From NCBI GenBank assembly GCA_038125265.1, contig JAYPDM010000030.1, forward strand, positions 1 to 11,191: a DNA stretch of 11,191 nt, written 5' to 3'. The notes below the pieces were generated by a model that was not told the DNA's origin, searched no databases, and saw nothing but the letters and a program-made list of their open reading frames with translations. This document shows, one piece after another, positions 1-7,225 of the stretch. This DNA comes from JAURFX01 sp038125265. GTDB lineage: Bacteria > Pseudomonadota > Gammaproteobacteria > Steroidobacterales > Rariloculaceae. Position 1 is the first letter of the stretch. Every line of letters begins with the position of its first letter. The position numbers and the translations under genes were made by a program.

Positions 1-177
1 GGAATGAATGCATCGAGAAGAGTCACCTATACCGTTCGAGAGGGAGATTCTTTGTATGTCATTGCAAGTCGATTTAATTTAGATGTTGAGGATATCGTCA
101 GAGGCAATAACTTAAATCCGAATAACTACCTGCAGCCCGGTCAAGTTTTATCGCTCCAGGTTGATATTATCGAATAG
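1..177 (+). CDS. LysM-domain protein, C-terminal end (probable lytic murein transglycosylase D)
   Basis: Partial gene, open at the left edge; 58 codons and a TAG stop are visible. The residues form one complete LysM repeat: it opens with YTVREGDSLYVIASRF, passes through VEDIVRGNNLN and closes with LQPGQVLSLQV. LysM modules bind the glycan chains of peptidoglycan (family knowledge). A C-terminal LysM ending a few residues before the stop is typical of membrane-bound lytic transglycosylase MltD, which lies close to fabI in Pseudomonas-type genomes, but the catalytic domain is outside the window, so other LysM hydrolases or amidase activators remain possible. fabI starts 18 bases downstream on the same strand with no terminator between, so the two may be co-transcribed. 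The LysM call is secure; the MltD identity is inferred from context. Confidence 0.8.
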   Translation, partial: GMNASRRVTYTVREGDSLYVIASRFNLDVEDIVRGNNLNPNNYLQPGQVLSLQVDIIE

Positions 178-195
178 CACATTGGAGATTGAAAT

Positions 196-975
196 ATGAG
201 TATCTTAAAAGGAAAAAAAGCAGTCATTATTGGATTGGCTAGTACTCGTTCTATTGCCTGGGGAATTGCTAACGCACTCAAGAATCAGGGAGCGGATCTT
301 GCCTTTAACTACCAGAATGAAAAATTAGAGGAGCGTGTAAAAAAAATGGCCCAGGATCTTGGTAGTTCCGTTTGCTTGCCGATGGACGTTTCCAGCGATG
401 ATGAGATTGCAAATTTCTTTTCCAATCTTAAAGATCAATTCGGTACTTTTGATATTCTAATTCACTCGGTCGCTTTTGCACCATCATCCCAACTTGAAGG
501 AAGCTTCACAGAGGTGACTGATCGCGATGGATTTAGAATTGCTCATGATGTCTCCAGTTACAGTCTTACGGCTGTTACCAAAGCTGCTATGCCACTTTTA
601 AATGAAAATGCCTCTATCTTGACGCTCAGTTATTTAGGTGCTGTCAAAGCAATGCCCAGCTATAACGTGATGGGTCTGGCCAAGGCAAGCCTTGAAGCAA
701 ATGTTCGCTTTCTAGCCTATGATCTTGGTCCAAAATCGATCAGGGTCAATGGTATTTCAGCTGGACCCATAAAAACACTCGCCGCTTCAGGGATTAAGGG
801 TATTAAAACAATGCTTGACCATATGGAGCAAGCCTCGCCTCTGAGAAGAAATGTCACCATTGAAGAGGTTGGAAATGCTGCAGCATTCTTAGCCTCCGAT
901 ATGGCATCAGGCATCACGGGACAAGTAGTCTACGTCGATAGCGGTTACTCAATCGTAGGAATGAGTCTAAGCTAG
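196..975 (+). CDS. fabI: Enoyl-[acyl-carrier-protein] reductase (NADH) FabI
   Basis: FabI catalyses the last step of each round of type II fatty-acid elongation, the NADH-dependent reduction of trans-2-enoyl-ACP, in the cytoplasm. The protein is 259 residues (E. coli 262). It shows the N-terminal dinucleotide-binding loop GLASTRSIAWGIA (13-25), a SVAFAP segment (91-96), and the catalytic centre Tyr146 (in LSYLGA), Tyr156 and Lys163 (in YNVMGLAK), all at E. coli numbering. The C-terminal SAGPIKTLAASGIK segment (188-201) is the substrate-loop region. The ATG is preceded by GGAG at 184-187, eight bases upstream. Residue 93 is Ala and residue 203 is Ile, where E. coli has Gly and Phe; these positions contact triclosan and diazaborine-type inhibitors in E. 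coli. The gene converges with ppiD, with one base between the stop codons and no visible terminator. Confidence 0.98.
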   Translation: MSILKGKKAVIIGLASTRSIAWGIANALKNQGADLAFNYQNEKLEERVKKMAQDLGSSVCLPMDVSSDDEIANFFSNLKDQFGTFDILIHSVAFAPSSQLEGSFTEVTDRDGFRIAHDVSSYSLTAVTKAAMPLLNENASILTLSYLGAVKAMPSYNVMGLAKASLEANVRFLAYDLGPKSIRVNGISAGPIKTLAASGIKGIKTMLDHMEQASPLRRNVTIEEVGNAAAFLASDMASGITGQVVYVDSGYSIVGMSLS

Positions 976-976
976 T

Positions 977-2869
977 CTAGAAAATTGGTGTGATAACAGC
1001 CTGTGAGATGTTGATATCCGCATCATTAACCGCTTGTCGCACATAGACGTCATACTCAATAGACGCATTCAGATCTGTAAGCTGTAGTCCGTATGATTGG
1101 CGGGTAAACTCATCAAGCGCTTCCGTAGAACCCATCTCAACCGCACTTAAAATCATAACCACAGGATCTCCCGATTGGAGCTGTGTAATATTGGCTATGT
1201 AAGAATCAAGATCAGGCTTTTGTAAAGTATAACTAGCGTTAGCAAGCTCGATAGGCGTCTCATTGAGCTCACCGTTTCTCGATACCCACCTGGGCTCATT
1301 CCAGGTTGCATTAAACTGGGAAGCGATGTTGGGTATATCCTCTCCGTTTTCTAAGGCAGACTGAAGCCTCTCTAAAAAAGCCTCGGCATCGGCAAAAGCA
1401 ATTCTCTCTGCATCTGACCTAGCGAGCTGCCCTCTGATTAAATCAGTTACCTCATCGAGGGTTCTTTCTTGGGGCTCAACGTAATCTGAAACCCTAATCA
1501 CGGCGATGTGGTTCTCAGAAATCTCAATGAGAGGGCTCGTTGATCCAGAGTCGATCAAACCGGCGTTAAACGCATTTGTTAGTATGGTTGAGTTTATTTC
1601 AGAGTCGACCGGCGTTACCCCTTCATAACGCGTAATGTCAATACCAAGGGAGCCAGAAATAAAGTCTAGGTCAGTATTATTTTGATAGATTAAATCTGCG
1701 AGCTGGATTGATTTCTCATAAAAAGCCGAGCCCTGCGCCTCAAGCTCAAGCTCAGCAATTAAGATATCCCTTACCTCCTCGATAGGTTGGCTCTGACCCA
1801 ATTCAAGCTCATCGAGCCTGATGATATGAAGACCAAATTGGGTTTCCACAATTTGAGTATAATCTCCCACTGACTCAAGACTATAAAGTGCTTGATCAAA
1901 GCTATCTGGATAAAGGCCTCTGGAGATAAATCCTAGGTCTCCGCCGTTTTGAGCGCTCAACTGGTCTACACTAAACTCAAGGGCTAAATCATTAAATGCT
2001 TCGCCATTATTAAGCCTCTCTAGTACCTGCTCTGCTGAGATAAAGTTACCAGGCTCAAAAAGAATATGACTGGCTCGTCTTTGTTCATCTGACACAAAGC
2101 GCTCAATATTAGCTTGGTAATACTCTTCAATAGAGGATTCGGTTGGCATGAAATCGTCAGTCATAGTATCTGACGTAATCTCGAGGACCTCTAGCGTAAT
2201 GCTAGGCTCTGTCACATAGTTCTGGCTGTTTGCGTTGTAGTATATTTCTACTGACTCATCTGGGATAGTATCTTCATTGATATAACTCGCAACATCAAAT
2301 TGTGCGTAACTAAATCTGCGTCTTTCGGTGAGCAGACCGAGTGCTAGTCTAAACTCATACGGAAGGATAAAAGAAGTACCGGTAATGGATTGCTGCAGCA
2401 TGCCAAGTTGCAAAGCATTCCTTTGTAAGGACTCATAGTAATCGGGGGTAATGCCTTCGTTGATGAGTCTCGATTGATAGATATCAAATGAGAATTCATC
2501 TCCAATCCTAAATTCTTGTCGGTTAGCAATCGCTGTGGCAACGTCATCATCGGAGACAACAAAACCTCTATCTTGAGATCGTTGAAGAATAGCTTTATCC
2601 GCTACCAATGCATTGATGACCTCTTGTCTAAGCTGATTTCTTGTGTTGACATCAAAATTACCCTGAGCACCGAGCACTGCTTGTTGTTCTCTGAATCTCA
2701 ATGCTTGGTCAAATTCGTAGAGAGATACATCCTCACCATTCACTCTTGCCGCAATGGTTCCAGATGTAAGACCAAAATCAACACCCCAAAAGATAAATGA
2801 AATCGCTATTAATAATAAGATAACTAAAGCAAAAATCTTTCCTAAGCCTTCTCTAATACTGGTCAACAT
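977..2869 (-). CDS. ppiD: Periplasmic/membrane chaperone PpiD (SurA_N-like and parvulin domains)
   Basis: PpiD is an inner-membrane-anchored periplasmic chaperone that works near the SecYEG exit site on emerging envelope proteins. The protein is 630 residues (E. coli 623). A short cytoplasmic N-terminus (MLTSIREGLGK) leads into one membrane helix at about 12-31. A SurA-like chaperone region follows (about 35-200). One parvulin-type domain lies at about 264-356, recognisable by RRASHILF, GGDLGFISRG and FGLHIIRLDE. A long acidic C-terminal segment follows to ITPIF. In E. coli the parvulin domain is catalytically inactive; activity here cannot be judged. The start is the ATG at 2869, which gives the family's usual N-terminus; an upstream in-frame TTG at 2923 would begin inside the terminator hairpin. 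AAAGG at 2883-2887 is 13 bases from the ATG, rather far for a ribosome-binding site. The gene follows the hupB-tRNA unit, as it follows hupB in E. coli. Confidence 0.96.
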   Translation of the reverse strand: MLTSIREGLGKIFALVILLLIAISFIFWGVDFGLTSGTIAARVNGEDVSLYEFDQALRFREQQAVLGAQGNFDVNTRNQLRQEVINALVADKAILQRSQDRGFVVSDDDVATAIANRQEFRIGDEFSFDIYQSRLINEGITPDYYESLQRNALQLGMLQQSITGTSFILPYEFRLALGLLTERRRFSYAQFDVASYINEDTIPDESVEIYYNANSQNYVTEPSITLEVLEITSDTMTDDFMPTESSIEEYYQANIERFVSDEQRRASHILFEPGNFISAEQVLERLNNGEAFNDLALEFSVDQLSAQNGGDLGFISRGLYPDSFDQALYSLESVGDYTQIVETQFGLHIIRLDELELGQSQPIEEVRDILIAELELEAQGSAFYEKSIQLADLIYQNNTDLDFISGSLGIDITRYEGVTPVDSEINSTILTNAFNAGLIDSGSTSPLIEISENHIAVIRVSDYVEPQERTLDEVTDLIRGQLARSDAERIAFADAEAFLERLQSALENGEDIPNIASQFNATWNEPRWVSRNGELNETPIELANASYTLQKPDLDSYIANITQLQSGDPVVMILSAVEMGSTEALDEFTRQSYGLQLTDLNASIEYDVYVRQAVNDADINISQAVITPIF

Positions 2870-2876
2870 AATATTA

Positions 2877-2882
2877 ATTATA
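2877..2882 (-). promoter_or_regulatory. Candidate -10 box (TATAAT) directly before ppiD
   Basis: A perfect TATAAT on the minus strand ends seven bases before the ppiD ATG, so a start at the usual distance would fall at or next to the A of the start codon, giving an essentially leaderless mRNA. No good -35 hexamer lies 16-18 bases upstream (CCATTT at 17). The region is AT-rich, so the match could be chance. ppiD needs some promoter here, or read-through, because a terminator sits just upstream. Confidence 0.4.
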
Positions 2883-2890
2883 CCTTTCTT

Positions 2891-2928
2891 TAAAAACAAA
2901 AATGGTAGTTGACCAGTGGCCAACTACC
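2891..2928 (-). terminator. Intrinsic terminator after tRNA-Asp
   Basis: Reading the minus strand, GGTAGTTG pairs with CAACTACC over eight base pairs, followed after one mismatch by a short CC/GG continuation and a tight loop. The hairpin is followed at once by a T-rich run, ATTTTTGTTTTTA. It begins nine bases past the encoded CCA end of tRNA-Asp. It should end the hupB-tRNA-Val-tRNA-Asp transcript and separate it from ppiD. Confidence 0.88.
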
Positions 2929-2936
2929 TATTTTAG

Positions 2937-3013
2937 TGGCGGAGTGGACGGGACTCGAACCCGCGACCCCCGGCGTGACAGGCCGATATTCTAACCAGCT
3001 GAACTACCACTCC
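2937..3013 (-). tRNA. tRNA-Asp (anticodon GUC)
   Basis: This is a 77-base tRNA with encoded CCA. The acceptor stem GGAGTGG pairs with CCACTCC. The D-arm contains GTTCAGCTGGTTAGAAT. The anticodon loop CTGTCAC carries GTC between GCCGG-type stem strands, and the T-arm is GCGGGTTCGAGTCCCGT. It closely resembles E. coli tRNA-Asp. It lies six bases after tRNA-Val and nine bases before the terminator hairpin, so it is the last element of that transcript. Confidence 0.97.
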
Positions 3014-3019
3014 TAATGC

Positions 3020-3095
3020 TGGTGGGTGCTGAGGGGATCGAACCCCCGACATTCGCCTTGTAAGGGCGACGCTCTACCAGCTGAGCTAAGCACCC
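3020..3095 (-). tRNA. tRNA-Val (anticodon UAC)
   Basis: This is a 76-base tRNA with encoded CCA. The acceptor strand GGGTGCT pairs with AGCACCC. The D-arm is TAGCTCAGCTGGTAGAGC. The anticodon loop CTTACAA carries TAC, and the T-arm contains GGTTCGATCCC. It begins 14 bases after the hupB stop codon, with no promoter or terminator in between, so it is probably cut out of the hupB transcript. Confidence 0.97.
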
Positions 3096-3109
3096 TTAGT
3101 TCTCGTGGC

Positions 3110-3382
3110 TTAGTTTACAGCGTCTTTAAGTCCTTTCCCAGCTTTAAATGATGGAACCTTACTAGCAGCAATTTGGATGGTTTCGCCTGTTCTAGGGTTC
3201 CTACCAGCACGTGCTGCTCTGTGCTTGACTTGGAATGTACCGAAGCCAACTATGGAGACTGAATTTCCCCCTTTTAATGCACCGGTAATACCAGAAACTA
3301 CCGCATCGACGGCCTTTCCAGCATCAACTTTGCTTAATCCCGCTTGTGAAGCGACTGCATCGACTAATTCAGCTTTATTCAT
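3110..3382 (-). CDS. hupB: DNA-binding protein HU-beta
   Basis: HU is a small nucleoid protein that bends and compacts DNA as a dimer. The protein is 90 residues, the same length as E. coli HU-beta, starting MNKAELVDAVA. The dimerising helices cover about 1-40. The beta-arm region includes GFGTFQVKHRAARAGRNPRTG (split here: G46-F50, then R55-G66), which matches the HU/IHF signature, with the DNA-intercalating proline at 63 in the RNP turn. The C-terminus is SFKAGKGLKDAVN. The ATG at 3382 is chosen because GAGG (3391-3394) lies eight bases upstream and the family begins there; the reading frame stays open for 15 further codons upstream. The gene sits between lon and ppiD as in other gammaproteobacteria, has its own promoter, and is followed closely by two tRNAs. 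Confidence 0.97.
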   Translation of the reverse strand: MNKAELVDAVASQAGLSKVDAGKAVDAVVSGITGALKGGNSVSIVGFGTFQVKHRAARAGRNPRTGETIQIAASKVPSFKAGKGLKDAVN

Positions 3383-3447
3383 TAAATTTTCCTCATACTT
3401 GATTGATTTATAAAAACAGTGGCTCATATAAAGAGCTACCTTTAACT

Positions 3448-3477
3448 TTTATAACAGCTAGCTTTGAAATAAGTCAA
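3448..3477 (-). promoter_or_regulatory. Sigma-70-type promoter of hupB
   Basis: On the minus strand, TTGACT (3472-3477, five of six to TTGACA) is followed by an 18-base spacer and TATAAA (3448-3453); a TTATAA reading gives a 17-base spacer. A start near 3441 would leave a leader of about 58 bases. The promoter begins 14 bases after the lon stop codon. The spacer holds the palindrome AGCTAGCT (3456-3463). Confidence 0.72.
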
Positions 3478-3491
3478 TGGAAATGGCTTAT

Positions 3492-5894
3492 TTAGTGGGA
3501 AAATGTCTTATCTGGCTGTGATTTTGCTTTATCAGCAATTTGTATCTTTTGCTTAGATTTAGGCAAATTCTTTTGCGGTAAGGGCGTTTCCGATAACGCA
3601 ATCTCAAGAACCTGATCGATCCACTTTACCGGAATAATATCAAGTTTGTCTTTGATTTCATTAGGAATTTCCTCTAAGTCCTTTATATTTTTCTCAGGAA
3701 TAAGGACGGTGTCGATACCGCCTCTAGCTGCTGCTAAAAGCTTCTCTTTTAGCCCCCCAATAGGTAGTACCTCCCCTCTCAAGGTAATTTCCCCCGTCAT
3801 CGCTACGTTTGATCGAATGGGTATATTTGTCAATGAGGAAACGATCGATGCGCACATTCCAATTCCGGCTGAGGGTCCGTCTTTAGGGGTTGCGCCTTCT
3901 GGAACATGAATATGTACGTCTTTATTTAAGTAAAATTCAGGATCAATGCCTAGGTTTTCTACCCTACTTCGTACAACAGTCAAAGCTGCCTGAATGGATT
4001 CTTGCATCACCTCACCAAGGTGCCCTGTATGTATTAATTTCCCTTTGCCAGGCACCACGGTAGATTCAATGTGTAGTATATCGCCACCCACTTCAGTCCA
4101 TGCGAGCCCCGTCACCTGACCCACGGCATTTACTTCATCTTTTTTTCCAAAATCAAATCGTTGAACACCAAGATAATCTTTTAAATTAGTCAAGGTTATT
4201 CTGGTCGGCTTCTCATCTTTAGCACCGAGTCTTTGTTTTACTACCTTCCTGCAGATTTTAGCTAATTCTCTTTCTAGCCCCCTAACGCCAGCCTCTCTGG
4301 TGTAATGTCTGACTATATTTTTTAGAACGGCATCGGTAATTGAAATCTCAGACCTTGTCAGGCCATTATTTTTGATCTGCTTTGATAATAAATGTTCTTT
4401 TGCGATATTTATTTTTTCAATTTCTGTGTAGCCAGGCAATCGGATGACCTCCATCCTATCAAGGAGCGCTGGAGGGATATTTAGAGAATTTGCAGTACAA
4501 ACGAACATAACTTGAGTTAGATCGTAATCCACCTCTAAATAATGATCCCCAAAGGCATTATTTTGCTCAGGATCTAAAGCTTCTAGGAGCGCTGATGCTG
4601 GATCTCCCCTAAAGTCCATCGCCATCTTATCAACCTCATCCAATAAAAATAGAGGGTTATTTGATTTAGCCTTTACGAGATTCTGAATGATCTTTCCTGG
4701 CATGGAGCCTATGTAAGTTCTTCGGTGACCTCGAATTTCTGCCTCGTCCCTCACTCCACCGAGAGACATTCGAACAAACTTACGATTTGTGGCCCTGGCG
4801 ATACTCTCACCCAGAGAGGTCTTACCGACTCCCGGAGGTCCGACAAGGCATAGAATAGGTCCCTTCATTTCTGAGACACGTTGTTGCACTGCTAGGTACT
4901 CCAAAATTCTCTCTTTGACTTTCTCAAGGCCGTGATGGTCTTTATCAAGTACCAGCTCTGCCTTTTTGATATCTTTAAGAACCTTTGTCTTTTTTGTCCA
5001 TGGTAATTTAATTAACCAATCAAGATAGTTTCTTACAACGGTTGCTTCTGCCGCCATAGGCGACATTAATTTTAATTTATTTAATTCATTGTTTGCTTTT
5101 TCTGAGACACTCTTTGGCATATTTGCGTCTTCAATTTTTTTTGATAGCTCAGCAATTTCATTGGGCGTCTCATCAATATCTTCAAGCTCTTTTTGAATAG
5201 CCTTCATTTGCTCATTGAGATAGTACTCTCTTTGAGTTTTCTCCATCTGAGCCTTTACACGTCCCCTTATCTTTTTCTCTATCTCCAGAACCTCAATCTC
5301 GCTCTCTATGAAGTTCATCAGTAGGCTCATTCTTTCAACTGAATCCGTTTCATCAAGCAAATTTTGTTTATCCGTAATCTTTAAAATAAGATTAGCGGCG
5401 ATGACGTCTGTTAGCTTATCGGAATTTGAGATATTACTCACAGAGTTCAATATTTCCATGGGTATTCTCTTGCCTAGCTTAAGGTATTGTTCAAAGGATC
5501 CGAGCAATGAACGTATAAGTGTTTTCTCTTTTTTGTTATCTTGTTCAAACTCAATATGGATATTCTCAATATGGGCTACGTAGTTGATCGAATCATCCAT
5601 ATCTATGAGCCTTGCTCTTGCAATTCCCTCAACCAAAACTTTAACTGTACCGTCTGGCAACTTTACCAATTGAAGTATTTCGGCAACCGTACCTGTCGAA
5701 TAAAGATCTTGAAATTTTGGACTTTCATGAGCAGGATCTTTTTGGGTGACCAAAAAAATTCTTTTATCTGAATCCATTGATCTTTGTAATGCTTCAATAG
5801 ATTTTTTTCTCCCTACAAATAGGGGGACCACCATATGAGGGAAAACTACAATATCCCTAAGGGGTAAAAAATTAGTTTGCATATCTTTTGTCAT
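3492..5894 (-). CDS. lon: ATP-dependent protease La (Lon)
   Basis: Lon is a cytoplasmic hexameric AAA+ serine protease that degrades misfolded and short-lived regulatory proteins. The protein is 800 residues (E. coli 784). The N-terminal substrate domain opens with LPLRDIVVFPHMVVPLFVGR (11-28 region), a coiled-coil stretch spans about 195-275, and the ATPase follows: Walker A GPPGVGKTS (352-360), Walker B LLDEVDK (417-423), arginine finger Arg480 (LLDRME). The protease domain has catalytic Ser675 in PKDGPSAG and Lys718 in GGLKEKLL, 43 residues apart as in E. coli. A basic tail of about 25 residues (from 775) extends past the usual end. The ATG at 5894 is chosen over an in-frame TTG at 5906, which would coincide with the predicted heat-shock transcript start; GAGA at 5901-5904 is a modest ribosome-binding site. 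A later ATG at 5882 has poorer spacing. lon follows clpX by 47 bases. Confidence 0.97.
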   Translation of the reverse strand: MTKDMQTNFLPLRDIVVFPHMVVPLFVGRKKSIEALQRSMDSDKRIFLVTQKDPAHESPKFQDLYSTGTVAEILQLVKLPDGTVKVLVEGIARARLIDMDDSINYVAHIENIHIEFEQDNKKEKTLIRSLLGSFEQYLKLGKRIPMEILNSVSNISNSDKLTDVIAANLILKITDKQNLLDETDSVERMSLLMNFIESEIEVLEIEKKIRGRVKAQMEKTQREYYLNEQMKAIQKELEDIDETPNEIAELSKKIEDANMPKSVSEKANNELNKLKLMSPMAAEATVVRNYLDWLIKLPWTKKTKVLKDIKKAELVLDKDHHGLEKVKERILEYLAVQQRVSEMKGPILCLVGPPGVGKTSLGESIARATNRKFVRMSLGGVRDEAEIRGHRRTYIGSMPGKIIQNLVKAKSNNPLFLLDEVDKMAMDFRGDPASALLEALDPEQNNAFGDHYLEVDYDLTQVMFVCTANSLNIPPALLDRMEVIRLPGYTEIEKINIAKEHLLSKQIKNNGLTRSEISITDAVLKNIVRHYTREAGVRGLERELAKICRKVVKQRLGAKDEKPTRITLTNLKDYLGVQRFDFGKKDEVNAVGQVTGLAWTEVGGDILHIESTVVPGKGKLIHTGHLGEVMQESIQAALTVVRSRVENLGIDPEFYLNKDVHIHVPEGATPKDGPSAGIGMCASIVSSLTNIPIRSNVAMTGEITLRGEVLPIGGLKEKLLAAARGGIDTVLIPEKNIKDLEEIPNEIKDKLDIIPVKWIDQVLEIALSETPLPQKNLPKSKQKIQIADKAKSQPDKTFSH

Positions 5895-5911
5895 AATATT
5901 TCTCAACTATA

Positions 5912-5939
5912 ACATGAGGACAAAAAAAAGAATTTCAAG
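5912..5939 (-). promoter_or_regulatory. Sigma-32 (heat-shock) promoter of lon
   Basis: The minus strand carries CTTGAAA (5933-5939), a 13-base T-rich spacer, and CCTCATGT (5912-5919). The sigma-32 consensus is CTTGAAA, 13-15 bases, CCCCATNT; the -35 element is exact and the -10 has one mismatch. Predicted transcription start is around 5905, giving a leader of roughly 11 bases before the lon ATG. E. coli lon also has a sigma-32 promoter at the same place (established), which supports the call. Confidence 0.82.
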
Positions 5940-5941
5940 AA

Positions 5942-7222
5942 CTAGGAGGTCTTTTTCTTAGAGGCTTTTTTACTTTCGGAGTCATAAACAAGAAAGGGCT
6001 TGCTGTCACCCTTCACGGCAGCCTCATCAACAATAACTCGTTTTACATCTTCCGTAGATGGGATATCAAACATGGTATCGAGCAAAGTTTTCTCAAGGAC
6101 TGTTCTTAATCCACGGGCGCCTGTTTTTCTTTTCATGGCAAGCTCTGCGATAGCCTCAATGGCCTCTTCCCTGAACTCCAGCTCAACCTCTTCAATCTCG
6201 AAAAGTCTTTGATACTGCTTAATAAGTGCATTCTTTGGCTCCTGGAGAATTTGCACCAAGGCCTCTTTGTCAAGCTCTTCGAGGGTTGCAACAACAGGGA
6301 GTCTACCAACGAATTCAGGTATCAGACCGTATTTGACTAGATCCTCAGGCTCTACATCCTTTAAAAGATCTTTGATAGCTTCTTTCTTTGATTCATCATT
6401 AATTTCAGCGACAAATCCAATTCCAGTTTTTTTTGATCTATTCTGAATAATTCTGTCGAGACCGGCAAAAGCACCCCCACAAATAAAAAGTATCTTAGAG
6501 GTGTCGACTTGCAAAAATTCTTGCTGAGGATGCTTTCTTCCGCCTTGAGGAGGAACCGAGGCAACCGTACCCTCAATTAATTTGAGAAGCGCCTGCTGTA
6601 CTCCTTCACCTGAGACATCTCTGGTTATGGATGGGTTATCGGATTTCTTTGAAATCTTATCAATCTCATCAATATAAACGATCCCTGTTTCTGCACGATC
6701 AACATCGTAATCGCATTTTTGTAATAATTTTTGAATAATGTTTTCAACATCTTCACCGACGTAACCGGCTTCAGTTAAAGTAGTTGCATCGGCAATTGCA
6801 AAGGGAACATCAAGAAGTCTCGCTAAGGTCTCGGCCAAGAGGGTTTTACCGCAACCCGTGGGCCCGATTAAAAGTATGTTACTCTTTGAAAGTTCAACTT
6901 CATCCTTAACTTTGTTTTTACTGGATTGCTGCGCAAGGCGTTTGTAGTGGTTATAAACGGCAACAGACAAAACTTTCTTTGCTAGATCTTGGCCGATGAC
7001 AAAATGATCAAGTTCCTCAAGAATTTGTTTTGGCTTTGGTAACGACTTATCCTGAAACTCAACATCTTCAATGACCTCTTCTTCAATAATGTCATTACAT
7101 AAGTCAACGCACTCGTCACAAATAAAGACAGACGGGCCTGCTATGAGCTTTTTAACCTCATGCTGGCTCTTACCGCAAAAAGAGCAGTAAAGTACCTTTC
7201 CGTTTGTGCTGTTATCTTCCAT
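5942..7222 (-). CDS. clpX: ATP-dependent Clp protease ATP-binding subunit ClpX
   Basis: ClpX is the AAA+ unfoldase that recognises tagged substrates (for example SsrA-tagged) and threads them into ClpP. The protein is 426 residues (E. coli 424). The N-terminal zinc-binding domain has Cys13, Cys16, Cys35 and Cys38. Then come Walker A GPTGCGKT (120-127), pore loop 1 GYVG (153-156), Walker B IVYIDEIDK (181-189), the RKH pore loop (229-231), the ClpP-docking tripeptide IGF (268-270) and sensor 2 GARGLR (368-373). All functional motifs are intact. The tail is Lys/Ser-rich. The ATG lies three bases past the clpP stop; the only ribosome-binding site is a weak AGAGA overlapping the last clpP codons, which suggests translational coupling. 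Confidence 0.98.
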   Translation of the reverse strand: MEDNSTNGKVLYCSFCGKSQHEVKKLIAGPSVFICDECVDLCNDIIEEEVIEDVEFQDKSLPKPKQILEELDHFVIGQDLAKKVLSVAVYNHYKRLAQQSSKNKVKDEVELSKSNILLIGPTGCGKTLLAETLARLLDVPFAIADATTLTEAGYVGEDVENIIQKLLQKCDYDVDRAETGIVYIDEIDKISKKSDNPSITRDVSGEGVQQALLKLIEGTVASVPPQGGRKHPQQEFLQVDTSKILFICGGAFAGLDRIIQNRSKKTGIGFVAEINDESKKEAIKDLLKDVEPEDLVKYGLIPEFVGRLPVVATLEELDKEALVQILQEPKNALIKQYQRLFEIEEVELEFREEAIEAIAELAMKRKTGARGLRTVLEKTLLDTMFDIPSTEDVKRVIVDEAAVKGDSKPFLVYDSESKKASKKKTS

Positions 7223-7225
7223 ATA

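Noticed and set aside
2516..2800. Plus-strand open frame opposite ppiD
   Set aside because: It is the antisense shadow of a well-supported gene, with no ribosome-binding site or family motif. The same holds for the other open frames lying opposite or inside fabI, lon, clpX, clpP, tig and the peptidase.
2870..2923. Extended N-terminus of PpiD from a TTG at 2923
   Set aside because: It would place the start inside the terminator hairpin and add residues that family members lack; the ATG at 2869 gives the standard N-terminus and membrane helix.
2904..2928. Terminator arm resembling the tRNA-Asp D-arm (GGTAGTT and CTGGT shared), possibly a tRNA remnant
   Set aside because: The shared blocks are only seven and five bases, and the rest is explained by hairpin symmetry; chance is enough.
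3383..3427. Fifteen-residue N-terminal extension of HU
   Set aside because: HU proteins begin at MNK; the ATG at 3382 has GAGG at good spacing and gives the standard 90 residues.
5921..5962. Possible intrinsic terminator between clpX and lon (A-rich arm pairing with the T8 run)
   Set aside because: The only pairing is A-U with no GC stem; the T-run is better explained as the spacer of the sigma-32 promoter.
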